DNA of 64,000 nt from Spirochaeta africana DSM 8902 (GTDB lineage: Bacteria; Spirochaetota; Spirochaetia; DSM-27196; DSM-8902), in the NCBI RefSeq assembly GCF_000242595.2, contig NC_017098.1:1178001-1242000 (forward strand). The letters run 5' to 3'. Shown here piece by piece: positions 25,402 to 34,481 of the stretch. The position numbers were made by a program, and so were the translations under genes. The first letter of the stretch is position 1, and each line of letters opens with the position of its first letter. The notes under the pieces were generated by a model, which worked only from the letters and a program-made list of their open reading frames with translations, had not been told where the DNA came from and did no database searches.

Positions 25402-27093
25402 GAACACAATGAATTGCGCTCAGGAAAGAAACGGTTTTCTTCTGCCGTCAGTGGAAATCTGCTGGTTGCAGCAAGCCTGGTCGGTATGGGATTGGGGGTG
25501 CTGCCCGAAGCTCCAGCGATTGCAATCGGCTTTTTGGGGATACTGGTTTCAGCAGCTTCCTGCTGGAGGTTGTCTACAGCAATACGCAGTCGGGATCGAC
25601 GACTGGATACGGTCGAACAGGCCACGGAAATGTATACCGAACTGCGTTCCGAGATCGGCGAGCTGGTAGACGAGAACGATGAGCAGGCCCAGGATCTTAT
25701 CGCCAGCATCCGCGGTGCGCTCAATATCAACCAGAAGATCCAGCAGGGGATTGACGAGATCGATGATCAGGCCGACACCATGGGCGAACAGGTGCGGGCA
25801 ACCTCGGCAGCTGTCGAGGAGATCAGTGCTACCATGGAGACCTTTAACAAGCGGCTCGATTCGCAATCGGCGGCGGTGGTGCAGACATCCTCTGCGGTCG
25901 AACAGATGAATGCCAATCTCGAGAGTGTGTCACGTATCACCAATGAGCGTCGCGGCGGGATGGAGGAACTGGTTGACTTGACAGCCAAGGGGGAGACCCA
26001 GGCCGAGCAGACAACCGAGTTGATCGATGATATCAATAATCATGTCGATGCCGTGCAGTCGGTAATCGAGGTGATCAACAACGTTGCCAGTCAGACCAAC
26101 CTGCTGTCGATGAATGCGGCGATCGAGGCCGCCCATGCCGGGGATGCCGGGCGCGGGTTCGCGGTGGTTGCGGAGGAAATCCGCAAGCTCGCCGAGTCTA
26201 CCTCGCAGAATGCGAACACCATCGGGGGAACCCTGAAAAAGATCGTCCAGGAGATCGGCCAGGCCCAGGAGCTCGGCGGCAAGAACCTGCAGTTCTTCCG
26301 GCATGTTCGCACCGATGCCCAGGAGATCGCCCGGGCATTTGGCGAGATTGACAGTGCTACCGGCGAGATCTCGGTTGGCAGCCAGGAGGTGGTAAAATCC
26401 ACCAACGAGCTGGTGCAGATCACTGAGGAAATCCAGCAAGGCGGCAAGGAGATCGACCACAGCGTACGCGAGATGCACCGCGGTCTGCGGGAAATCCTGG
26501 AGGCCAGTGAGCAGACCGACAAGAACTCCGAACGTATAGATGCAGTGCTCACCCAGAATAACCGGGTGCTGGCCAAGCTGGCTGGCGCGAGCCTGAAGGG
26601 GGTGGAGTCGGTCCAGGATCTGGAGGTCGCCCTGGTAGGCTCCGGGAACATCAGCATGAACTCGAACATGGTTGCCCTGAACCACCTGCATTGGGTTATC
26701 CGGGTGCGACAGCTGATAGACGGACAGTCGTATCGTCGATCCTGGCGTTCTCCGGGGCTGGAGCCGTGCTGGCTCACCCGCTGGCTGAACAGCAGCGAAG
26801 GTCAGGCCTACAAGGATTCGCCGGAGTTCACTGAGCTGCTGCCGGTACACCGGGAGTTTCATACCGCGCTGGAGGCCCTGGTACAAAAGGTACAGTCGGT
26901 GCCGGTGCAGTCACGCACGGATGAACTGGAGGATGAGCTGGAGCAGGATTATCGCCAGCTGCTCGAGATTGTGTCCCGCTTTACCAAGGCGATCGATCAG
27001 CTCGGATCACAGGTCGATAAGCAGGTCGAGCAGCAGCAGGCATCGGAGCTGGAAGCCCAGGATGAGTTGCTGGAAACCGAGGCTGCCAGCTGA
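25399..27093 (+). CDS. methyl-accepting chemotaxis protein without periplasmic sensor, with C-terminal CZB-like domain
   Basis: 564 residues. Two adjacent hydrophobic segments (about 17-34 and 39-57) are separated by only a few residues, so there is no periplasmic ligand domain. The rest is cytoplasmic coiled coil with the conserved signalling tip [21 protein letters not shown] (about residues 228-250). After the coiled coil a domain at about 420-500 shows H-L-H-W, C-W-L-T-R-W and V-H-R-E-F-H, the spaced His/Cys/His-His of the chemoreceptor zinc-binding (CZB) domain. It would signal to CheA/CheW and sense zinc or a zinc-linked oxidant inside the cell. It is alone, without other che genes. Confidence 0.88.
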   Translation: MEHNELRSGKKRFSSAVSGNLLVAASLVGMGLGVLPEAPAIAIGFLGILVSAASCWRLSTAIRSRDRRLDTVEQATEMYTELRSEIGELVDENDEQAQDLIASIRGALNINQKIQQGIDEIDDQADTMGEQVRATSAAVEEISATMETFNKRLDSQSAAVVQTSSAVEQMNANLESVSRITNERRGGMEELVDLTAKGETQAEQTTELIDDINNHVDAVQSVIEVINNVASQTNLLSMNAAIEAAHAGDAGRGFAVVAEEIRKLAESTSQNANTIGGTLKKIVQEIGQAQELGGKNLQFFRHVRTDAQEIARAFGEIDSATGEISVGSQEVVKSTNELVQITEEIQQGGKEIDHSVREMHRGLREILEASEQTDKNSERIDAVLTQNNRVLAKLAGASLKGVESVQDLEVALVGSGNISMNSNMVALNHLHWVIRVRQLIDGQSYRRSWRSPGLEPCWLTRWLNSSEGQAYKDSPEFTELLPVHREFHTALEALVQKVQSVPVQSRTDELEDELEQDYRQLLEIVSRFTKAIDQLGSQVDKQVEQQQASELEAQDELLETEAAS

Positions 27094-27125
27094 CCCGGTT
27101 GCCGCGGCACCCCGGCGGCCTGCGT

Positions 27126-28355
27126 TCAGTTCAGCTGAGCGGAAGACCCGGACCGCAAACCCTGTGCCTGTCCGGCAAGGTCCAGGCGCAGCTTGTGTTC
27201 AAGGATCCGGATCACTGATTCCTCCAGGCGGGAGCGGGTCAGGGTACCGTCGGCAACGGCGGTACGGATCGCATCATGCACCGCCGGATACCCGGGGCCC
27301 ATCACCAGCAGCATGTCGGCACCGGCCTTGAGTGCCAGCACCCCGGCTTCGGCTGGTCGGTAGCTCAGGGTCATGCCGCGCATGTACAGGTCATCGGTAA
27401 TGACCAGCCCGGAGAAGCCCAGCTCATCGCGCAGCAGCTGCTGCTGTATGCGCGGGCTGATGGTTGCCGGGAGTACCGGGTCAAGGGCCGGAGCCCGGAC
27501 ATGAGCGCTCATAATGGCAGGCAGCTGCAGCTCGTGTATGGCCCGTCGAAAACCGTACAGCGCAGGGTGTCTGGCAGCAGCCGACAGCGGGGCCGCATCG
27601 GCATCGCTGATAGCGGCGAACAGGGGCAGGGTATAATGCGGGTCGCCGTCACCGCTGCCGGGAAAGTGCTTGGCAACCGGCAGAATTCCGGCCTGCAGCA
27701 TCGCCGTTGTCATAGCGCCGCCAAGCTCATACACCCGTTCCGGTTCGGTCGAATAGGCCCGGTAGCGCAGGAAATCACGGTTTTCCGGCAGCAGGGGCTC
27801 CAGGATCGGGGCATAGTTCATGGAGAAGCCGAGCCGGCGCAGCTGTTGACCGGAATGGTAGTAGAGTTCCTGTACCTGCCTGCCGTTCAGACCGGACTTC
27901 CCAAGCTCTGCCGCATCCGGCAGGCGGTCGACAACCCCATGCAGGCGGAATACCGTGCCTCCTTCGTGATCCACCGAGATAAACAGCGGGATGCCGGCGC
28001 CGGTATTCAGTGCTGCCTGCTGCAACTGAGCATTCATATCCTGGACCGCTGCGGCATCCTCACCAATGTTGTAGCGCATCAGAATAACGCCACCAACCGG
28101 TACGCTGTCCTGCAGAGCCAGGAAACGCTGCGAGGGTGCCGGCGAGTTTCCCGGGCTGACAATCAGGATCTGTCCGGCAAGCTCCCGCAGGTCCATGGAA
28201 GCAGCAAGGGATGTCGCTGTTTCACGGACGGTGGCCGGGCCGGCGATTGGCGGGTCGGCGTATACCGGAAACTGTATCTCCGGTGCCGGTGCTGGTGAAC
28301 AGGAGAGCAGCAGGACTGGCAGTACGAGCAGGGCAAGGATTGTTTGCGTATTCAC
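27126..28355 (-). CDS. NagZ-like family 3 glycoside hydrolase, probable lipoprotein
   Basis: 409 residues from a GTG start. The N terminus is a lipoprotein signal ending L-L-L-S-C. The GH3 barrel shows V-D-H-E-G-G, A-K-H-F-P-G-S-G-D-G-D-P-H (the NagZ His/Asp catalytic loop) and the nucleophile region I-T-D-D-L-Y-M. NagZ enzymes remove N-acetylglucosamine from muropeptides in the cytoplasm; the lipobox here suggests a periplasmic form. Longer frames upstream run into the divergent promoter and are rejected. There is no Shine-Dalgarno; an extended -10 ends 6 nt before the GTG. Confidence 0.85.
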   Translation of the reverse strand: MNTQTILALLVLPVLLLSCSPAPAPEIQFPVYADPPIAGPATVRETATSLAASMDLRELAGQILIVSPGNSPAPSQRFLALQDSVPVGGVILMRYNIGEDAAAVQDMNAQLQQAALNTGAGIPLFISVDHEGGTVFRLHGVVDRLPDAAELGKSGLNGRQVQELYYHSGQQLRRLGFSMNYAPILEPLLPENRDFLRYRAYSTEPERVYELGGAMTTAMLQAGILPVAKHFPGSGDGDPHYTLPLFAAISDADAAPLSAAARHPALYGFRRAIHELQLPAIMSAHVRAPALDPVLPATISPRIQQQLLRDELGFSGLVITDDLYMRGMTLSYRPAEAGVLALKAGADMLLVMGPGYPAVHDAIRTAVADGTLTRSRLEESVIRILEHKLRLDLAGQAQGLRSGSSAQLN

Positions 28356-28361
28356 CGCACC

Positions 28362-28392
28362 TGTGTACCAAAAAAGCGGCTTTTGGTACATT
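28362..28392. promoter_or_regulatory. mirror-image divergent promoters forming a 10-bp inverted repeat
   Basis: TGTACCAAAA (28364-28373) and TTTTGGTACA (28381-28390) are perfect inverted copies around AAGCGGC. Each arm carries an extended -10: TGGTACATT (core 28387-28392) on the plus strand, 6 nt from the ATG at 28399, and TGGTACACA (core 28367-28362) on the minus strand, 6 nt from the GTG at 28355. Confidence 0.55.
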
Positions 28393-28398
28393 GCCGGT

Positions 28399-29316
28399 AT
28401 GAAATATCTGCATGCTTTTTTGCTGCTGGTGGTCAGTGCCGCGGCAGTTGCCGCTGTATCGAACCAGCCCTTGCCGCGCGATCTGCCGGTGTATCCCGAG
28501 ATGGTGGAGGTAGACTGGCTGGTGATGGACGGGGAGTTCCGCGCGGCCATCGATCAACTGAAGGAGTATCTGGAGGACGAGGACCGTGATTTCCCGGAAC
28601 TCGAGATCGCCTGGCGGATGGCGCAGATAACCCAGTATGCCGGGGAGGATGCCTGGTACCGGGATGCCGACAGCGACACCATTGCGCAGTGGTTCGAGCG
28701 ATCCGAGCAGTGGGTCGAGCACACCATCGAGATCGCCCCGGATGAGCACCACGGCTACTTCTGGGATGCGGCCCTCATTGGCCAGCGAGCCATGGTTCGC
28801 GGTCCCCTGAACTCGCTGTTTGCGGCCCCGGACATGCGTGACCGCCTGATCGAGGCAGCCGAACATGAGCCGTATGCCGGCCATGTGTACTACGCTGCAT
28901 CGATCCTGTACCATCAGCTGCCGCGGATGATTTCCTTCGGGGATCGGGATGCGGCGGTGTCGCTTGCCCGCGCGGCGGTCGCGTATCAGAAGATAATGCT
29001 CGAATTCGAGGTAATCCCCAAGGCAACCGAGGGGTTCTACCTGCAGCTGGCGCGAAGCCTCTGGACCCGCAACTGGTCGCGACAGCGCCGGCTGCAGGAG
29101 CAGCAGCGCAAGCGCGAGAAGCTGCAGAACCTGGAACACCCCTTTGAACGTGCCAAGCATTTCGAAGGCCGCTTCTCCATTCCCAGCATGAGCGACCGCG
29201 AAGAGGCGCGGATGCTGATTGATCAGGTTGCTGTGCGTCTGAATGGGGATGATCTGGTGTATATCGATCGTCGTGATCGCGAACGCCTGCAGGAGCTGCA
29301 GGAGGCCTGGGACTAA
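28399..29316 (+). CDS. exported helical protein of unknown function
   Basis: 305 residues with a signal peptide (K-Y-L-H-A-F-L-L-L-V-V-S-A-A-A-V-A-A). The mature part is alpha-helical and TPR-like (repeated W/Y/A positions such as D-G-E-F-R-A-A-I-D-Q-L-K-E-Y-L), with a charged coiled segment L-Q-E-Q-Q-R-K-R-E-K-L near residue 235. I do not recognise a named family. It is divergent from the NagZ-like gene, probably leaderless, and its 3' end overlaps plsC by 4 bp. Confidence 0.7.
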   Translation: MKYLHAFLLLVVSAAAVAAVSNQPLPRDLPVYPEMVEVDWLVMDGEFRAAIDQLKEYLEDEDRDFPELEIAWRMAQITQYAGEDAWYRDADSDTIAQWFERSEQWVEHTIEIAPDEHHGYFWDAALIGQRAMVRGPLNSLFAAPDMRDRLIEAAEHEPYAGHVYYAASILYHQLPRMISFGDRDAAVSLARAAVAYQKIMLEFEVIPKATEGFYLQLARSLWTRNWSRQRRLQEQQRKREKLQNLEHPFERAKHFEGRFSIPSMSDREEARMLIDQVAVRLNGDDLVYIDRRDRERLQELQEAWD

Positions 29317-30059
29317 GCCTCCTGCAGGTGCTGCTGAATCAGGTCCTGTGCCTGCTCGGCCAGCGCCTTGGTATCCTGGGCGGTAACCTGCTCGACCGGT
29401 ATTTCTGGCAGCACGGTGACATGGATGTGAACCCGGTGCCGCATAATAAAGCTGCTTTTCGGCAGCGATGCGAACGAGCCGTTGATTACAATCGGCACAA
29501 TCGGCACCTTGGCTTTCTGGGCGATAACAAAGGCACCCTCCTTGAAGCGGCGCAGTGTACCGTCTGCGGTGCGGGTACCTTCGGGAAAGATCAGCACTGA
29601 ACTGCCCTGTTCGACAGTCCGGATAGCTGTCTTGAGCATCTTGAACTGGCTGCGTCGGTCCATTCGGTCCAGTCGTATGTAGCGATTCAGGGCCATGTGC
29701 CAGCCGAATACCGGAATCTTGAACAGTTCGGCCTTGGCTACCCATTTGAAATGCTTGAACAGTCGATACAGCACCAGGATATCCACCAGCGACTGATGGT
29801 TGCTGATAATCATATAGGGTGTGTCGGGCCGGATGTTTTCGCGGCCGGTGATGTGTATCGCCCAGAAGGGATTTATCCAGGTGTAGATGCTGGCCCAGAA
29901 ACAGGAGTACTGATGCAGAACCCGGCGGCGGCGATCAAAGGGCAGCGTCAGCCCAAGGATGATTATTCCCGTCAGGAACAGTGGTATTGCTATCAGGATG
30001 CAGAAAACCCACACAAACAGTGAGATCAGCAATGACAGCAGGAATTGCAGCGGTTTCAT
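29313..30059 (-). CDS. plsC: 1-acyl-sn-glycerol-3-phosphate acyltransferase
   Basis: 248 residues. A membrane hairpin at the N terminus is followed by the acyltransferase motifs N-H-Q-S-L-V-D (the catalytic H-x4-D) and F-P-E-G-T-R, with V-P-I-V-P-I-V-I-N-G as the last motif. It acylates lysophosphatidic acid to phosphatidic acid at the inner membrane. AAGGAGAG precedes the ATG at 30059. A TTGACA (30114-30109, minus strand) inside the end of the upstream CotH gene may be its -35. Confidence 0.92.
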   Translation of the reverse strand: MKPLQFLLSLLISLFVWVFCILIAIPLFLTGIIILGLTLPFDRRRRVLHQYSCFWASIYTWINPFWAIHITGRENIRPDTPYMIISNHQSLVDILVLYRLFKHFKWVAKAELFKIPVFGWHMALNRYIRLDRMDRRSQFKMLKTAIRTVEQGSSVLIFPEGTRTADGTLRRFKEGAFVIAQKAKVPIVPIVINGSFASLPKSSFIMRHRVHIHVTVLPEIPVEQVTAQDTKALAEQAQDLIQQHLQEA

Positions 30060-30090
30060 GAAACTCTCCTTGACTCTGGTAGTATACTAT

Positions 30091-33000
30091 TCAGTGATTT
30101 TCCGGTTCTGTCAACAAATCAGCCCGGGCGAATTCCGGGGTCACACGGACATCATCTGACAGCAGCAGGCGAATCTCCGGCTGCAGCAGCTGGTCGGTAC
30201 CAACACTGCCCTGCCAGCCGGTAAAGACCCAGCCGGGATCGGGTTGGGCCTCGATCTCGATCGGAATACCCGCAAAGTAGGTGCCGTTCCAGTCGCCGGT
30301 TTCTCCGGGCTCGGTGCCTGGCAGTCCGCGGTTCAGTGTGATGGTGTTGAGGCGAACGGTACCGCCAGTGGATGGCAGGGTAATCGTAACCGTGGCGGTA
30401 CCGACCGGCGGAAAGCCGCGCAACTGGAAATACTCGATAATATGCTGCGTCTGTACTGCCGGGCGCTGCCGGGCAAAGCGGATATGACTGTCCACCTGGG
30501 AGCGCCAGAATGCCAGCGATGCCGGGTAGCGCCAGCGTTCAATGTGACGCTGCATCTCCGGTTCCAGCAGTTCTGCAGCATCTTCGATCGCGGCGGCATA
30601 GATATCCGGGCGATACAGCGAGTTCATCAGGTCGGCAAAGCGGTTGACAAAGCGGTGGCGGAATTCCTGGTTCTGCAGCAGTCCGGCGATCAGGGTTGTG
30701 TAGCGGGGATTGTAGACATGCTGTACCGCAGCCGACCGCTGTGCGGCCTGGTCCCCCAGCAGTTCGGGATCCACCGCCTCGGGATCGGTCTGGCCGGTAC
30801 GGCCTGTCTGCTCGGGCTTGGCGGCATCGATATAGTCCTGCAGTCGGCGGTCGTTGGCGTAAAATGTCATCATGTCGTTCTGCAGGAACATCAGGGCGTT
30901 GTCCAGATCCCAGGTGTGCCAGCGCCAGCGTCCGTCCAGTCCCGGCGGCAGTTCGGGGTCATACTCCCGACGCACCCGCCACATGGAAACATGCTTGGTG
31001 ACCCCGTCGGGGTCACCGGAGTAGATCCGTACAATGTTGTAGTCGATAAAGCTGTCGATATCCATCCACCGGGCCACCCGCTCGTAGTGACCAGGGTCGG
31101 ACATGTCGTGCTCCTCGACGTAACGCAGCAGGTCCCGAAAGTCCTGATCCTCGCCGGGTTCTCCCCAGTCAAGCTGTGATGGATACCCCAGCGGCCCCTC
31201 CAGGATAATCACCTCGGCGGGATCAATCCCGTAGCTGTTGGCAAGGAAAAACCGGTCGAATCGCTCGCGCAGGTTTTTGATCCCCCAGTACTCGCCGTTT
31301 ATAAAGTGAATGACCGGCCGGTAATGCAGCAGATCCACCTCTACATGCGGTCTGACATGGTCGTGGGTTATGGCATCCTGCAGATGGCTGCGAAACAGGC
31401 TCTGTCCGCTGCGCAGCATCAGCCGCTTGTGCGCCGTCAGATGAGAGTGATCCGTCCGTCGTACCGCCTCGGGGAATACCGAATGGCGGAAATAGTTGAC
31501 CCTGTCATAGTCCTTACGGGCATACAGACGCAGGGATTTCAGGGGATGCGCCCGTGAAAACCCGCCGTGGATCCGTACACCCGCCGGAACCGAGAATCCG
31601 CGATAGCCGTCGGGTTCGTAAAACTCGATATGAGCAGGAATCTCGTCACGCCCCGACCAGTTGGCCGGATGGCGCATCCAGTTACCGACAAAGTCATCGT
31701 GCTCGTCATACACCCTGCCGGGGACGTAAATTCCGTGCTCGTACGAAAAAAGATCCTCGGGATTGGCCTGAATCGACACCACCCCCATGGGGAAGGCATC
31801 CGCGCCGTCCTCGTGGACAAAGTAGGTGGTGCTGTGGATCCCGCTGCGAGCCGTGCCGTCCCAGGCAATGGCACGCACCGGTGTACCCTTGAATACATCG
31901 CCGTAAGGCTCCTGCCAGTACCAGAAGTCGGCCTCGGGTATGGTTGTCGGGATATTGGCCAGACGGTTGGGTTCCGGGGTGCGATCCCGGATATCCAGTG
32001 GGCGGCGATACTGCCGGGTTGTGCTTCCCGGACGTCCGGGCGTGGGGTCGGAACCGTCCAGGGTGTAGTATATCTGTACCTCCGGGTGTGGACTGGAAAG
32101 CTCCAGTTGAAACGGCTGTCGGAAAAAGCCGCCTTCTCGCGAGAACTGTACCGGGGTGTAGCGGCGGGCCCCGCTGTTGTCCTGTCCCGGTGTCGGGTCG
32201 ATATAGGTAACAAACAACCCGTCTTCGCGGCGCCCCCAGCTGGTATCGCGGGGAATTGCGGGCACATCGGTGTGATCAACGCGGGTGCGGCGGTCGGCGG
32301 CGGTCAGCAGCACCGCGGTTCCTCCGGACGACAGGGTAAAGCTGGTGTGCGGCGCCGCGCCGATATCCAGCCGGGATGACCCGGGCGGCAGTTCAACCGC
32401 TGCTGCGGTGCCGTCGTCAGAGCCGTCGTCTGGCCTGCGGTCGACGCCGTCGCCGGGGCCGCTGTCCTTGCCGGATGCGAACACCAGCAGAAAATCCCCC
32501 GGGCTCAGGATGCTGCCATCCGGGAAGCTCCAGGCAAAGGGATCATCCGGATTGGCGGACAAAAAAAAACCGCTCAGATCGATTGCTTCGTCCCCGGGAT
32601 TGTACAGTTCGATCCAGTCAGGAAAATCCCCGTCGGCATCGGCCAGGGTACTGCCGTTGGAGGTCATAACCTCGTTGATCAGCACCTCGCGACTGGGTTC
32701 CCGTGGCAGCTGCGGCGGCTGCCGATAGGTAATGTGGGGCCAGTAGGGGAGCAGCACATCGTAGCCGGTCGGGCCTTCTCCCGGGGTTCCGCCTACCGGA
32801 TTGTCACGGATGTCGACATCCGCAGTCACCCCGCCAGCCGGATCGTCCTGCAGCGCTCCCTGCTGCATCAGTCCGGCAAGGGCCGTCAGATCCTGCACCC
32901 CGGTGTTGCGGATGTTCAGTCGCTGCAGCTGACGCAGATTGGCAATAACCGTAATCTCTTCCTGTATGGGGACATTGCGCAGAATCAGGGTCTGCAGTCT

Positions 33001-33759
33001 GGTCAGGTCGCGCAGGGGCTCGATACTGCGGATGGCCGGATTGGAGTGCAGGTTCAGGTAGCGCAGCCCGGCCAGGGCCCGCAGCGGCGAGATGTCCTGT
33101 ACACCGCTCTCCCGCAGGTTCAACTCCTCCAGGGCAGTCAGTGACTGCAGCGGTGCCAGGTCTGCGCTGTCGAGCCTGGTTTCCCGCAGATCAAGCCGTC
33201 GCAGCCGCGGCAGCGACGCCAACCGGTCCAGGCTGGTAACGGCGGTAGCCCGCAGCGAGAGCTCGCGCAGCTGCACCAGCTCCTCGATCCCGGCAAGATC
33301 TCTCAGCTCCGGGTTGTTTTCCAGATCCAGCAGCCGCAGCATGCGATGATTCCGAAGCGCCGGGGTTGCTATCTGGTCAAGATCCTGCAGCGATGCGTCG
33401 CGCAGCCGCAGCTCCTCCAGGCGGGGGGTGTCCGCCAGCGGGGCCAACGAGACAATGGGATTGCCGGATATATCCAGCCGTCGCAGATTGGGCAGCTGCC
33501 CGATACCATCCAGGCGTTCAATCCCGAAATAGGCAGCGTCCAGGGCGGTTATGCGTTCCAGATCGCTGTGGTGCAGCCGATCGACGTCCGGCAGGGCCTG
33601 TTCAACTGCCTGCTGCAGGCCCGGGTCGGGGAAACGGATCCTGCTGCCGGTCAGATACAGGCTGGCATAGGCGATGATGGTCAGGATCAGGAGCAGACTG
33701 GAGGCGACGACGGCGGCGTGAACCCGGCTGCGAGTGGCAAAACGCAGTATTCGCTTCAT
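30091..33759 (-). CDS. membrane-anchored LRR / lamin-tail / CotH-kinase-like multidomain protein
   Basis: 1222 residues, third gene of the operon. A membrane anchor (about 17-38) is followed by leucine-rich repeats to about residue 310 (L-P-N-L-R-R-L-D-I-S-G-N-P type). A lamin-tail domain comes next (L-I-N-E-V-M-T-S-N-G, W-I-E-L-Y-N-P), then a chitobiase C-like segment (Y-Y-T-L-D-G-S-D-P-T-P). The CotH-like domain covers about 640-1000: V-R-I-H-G-G-F-S-R-A-H-P-L-K-S, N-G-E-Y-W-G-I-K-N-L-R-E-R-F, Y-S-G-D-P-D-G-V-T-K-H and W-D-L-D-N-A. A repeat-like C-terminal module ends with G-W-V-F-T-G-W. CotH proteins are atypical secreted kinases in spore formers. ATG 33759 overlaps the VTC gene by 4 bp. 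Confidence 0.85.
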   Translation of the reverse strand: MKRILRFATRSRVHAAVVASSLLLILTIIAYASLYLTGSRIRFPDPGLQQAVEQALPDVDRLHHSDLERITALDAAYFGIERLDGIGQLPNLRRLDISGNPIVSLAPLADTPRLEELRLRDASLQDLDQIATPALRNHRMLRLLDLENNPELRDLAGIEELVQLRELSLRATAVTSLDRLASLPRLRRLDLRETRLDSADLAPLQSLTALEELNLRESGVQDISPLRALAGLRYLNLHSNPAIRSIEPLRDLTRLQTLILRNVPIQEEITVIANLRQLQRLNIRNTGVQDLTALAGLMQQGALQDDPAGGVTADVDIRDNPVGGTPGEGPTGYDVLLPYWPHITYRQPPQLPREPSREVLINEVMTSNGSTLADADGDFPDWIELYNPGDEAIDLSGFFLSANPDDPFAWSFPDGSILSPGDFLLVFASGKDSGPGDGVDRRPDDGSDDGTAAAVELPPGSSRLDIGAAPHTSFTLSSGGTAVLLTAADRRTRVDHTDVPAIPRDTSWGRREDGLFVTYIDPTPGQDNSGARRYTPVQFSREGGFFRQPFQLELSSPHPEVQIYYTLDGSDPTPGRPGSTTRQYRRPLDIRDRTPEPNRLANIPTTIPEADFWYWQEPYGDVFKGTPVRAIAWDGTARSGIHSTTYFVHEDGADAFPMGVVSIQANPEDLFSYEHGIYVPGRVYDEHDDFVGNWMRHPANWSGRDEIPAHIEFYEPDGYRGFSVPAGVRIHGGFSRAHPLKSLRLYARKDYDRVNYFRHSVFPEAVRRTDHSHLTAHKRLMLRSGQSLFRSHLQDAITHDHVRPHVEVDLLHYRPVIHFINGEYWGIKNLRERFDRFFLANSYGIDPAEVIILEGPLGYPSQLDWGEPGEDQDFRDLLRYVEEHDMSDPGHYERVARWMDIDSFIDYNIVRIYSGDPDGVTKHVSMWRVRREYDPELPPGLDGRWRWHTWDLDNALMFLQNDMMTFYANDRRLQDYIDAAKPEQTGRTGQTDPEAVDPELLGDQAAQRSAAVQHVYNPRYTTLIAGLLQNQEFRHRFVNRFADLMNSLYRPDIYAAAIEDAAELLEPEMQRHIERWRYPASLAFWRSQVDSHIRFARQRPAVQTQHIIEYFQLRGFPPVGTATVTITLPSTGGTVRLNTITLNRGLPGTEPGETGDWNGTYFAGIPIEIEAQPDPGWVFTGWQGSVGTDQLLQPEIRLLLSDDVRVTPEFARADLLTEPENH

Positions 33760-34478
33760 ACCACCAGCCTTGGGGTTGCCATACTGGGCCGCACAATCTC
33801 TATCCCTTGTACGTACTTGCTGTTGGGCACCATCTTGAGCGAATGGCGGCGCACGATGTGCTGCAGCCATTCCGGCTCCTGGTCCCGGGCACACTTGATC
33901 TCGAGAACGATATGCTTTGGTCGGTGTGGTTTCAGCAGCGGGTTGTCCGGAAAGAGCATGTGTGAACGGGTGCTGCTGACGTTGTGATCCAGGGTTACCC
34001 GCACCGGCACCCGGTCCCGCGATTGATATCCCTCGCGCAGGTACTGGACCAGCAGGGTTGGCAGCAGGCTGCGCACCCGCAACAGCCGTTCAAACTCGAT
34101 CAGTACCGGGTCGGCCGGGCTCAGCCAGCTGCGGGTCTGCATGAACTGCAGATAGCGTGAACAGGGCACGAACGAGCCGTACTTTTCCATCACACTGCCT
34201 TTTTTGGTTTTCAGTTCGACCAGCACCTGCGGTGAAGCGGTGATCGTGTCGCTGTAGCTGCGGATGCGCAGCTTGATGCGCCCGTAGTTCCCCTGGTTCC
34301 GTTCATGAAAGGCAGCGTAATCACTGGTATCAAAGTACAGGCTGCGCACCAGATACCGTCCGCCAGCCGCTGCTGTATATGGATCCAGGGTCATGAAGCT
34401 GCGCAGCGCGTTGCGTACCTGGTAGTACTGGGCCACCGACAGCTGGTACTTGCGTTCGAATCGCGAGGTGATCCGCAT
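33756..34478 (-). CDS. VTC-domain (polyphosphate polymerase-like) protein
   Basis: 240 residues, a stand-alone VTC domain of the triphosphate-tunnel type. Typical tunnel positions are seen: F-E-R-K-Y at the start, R-S-L-Y-F-D-T, K-L-R-I-R-S-Y, V-E-L-K-T-K-K-G, V-R-V-T-L-D and L-E-I-K-C. In yeast the domain polymerises ATP-derived phosphate; bacterial versions are less understood. No membrane segment is present; it may work on the inner face with the adjacent DUF4956 membrane protein. It follows that gene by 3 bp and overlaps the CotH gene by 4 bp. Confidence 0.87.
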   Translation of the reverse strand: MRITSRFERKYQLSVAQYYQVRNALRSFMTLDPYTAAAGGRYLVRSLYFDTSDYAAFHERNQGNYGRIKLRIRSYSDTITASPQVLVELKTKKGSVMEKYGSFVPCSRYLQFMQTRSWLSPADPVLIEFERLLRVRSLLPTLLVQYLREGYQSRDRVPVRVTLDHNVSSTRSHMLFPDNPLLKPHRPKHIVLEIKCARDQEPEWLQHIVRRHSLKMVPNSKYVQGIEIVRPSMATPRLVV

Positions 34479-34481
34479 GGG

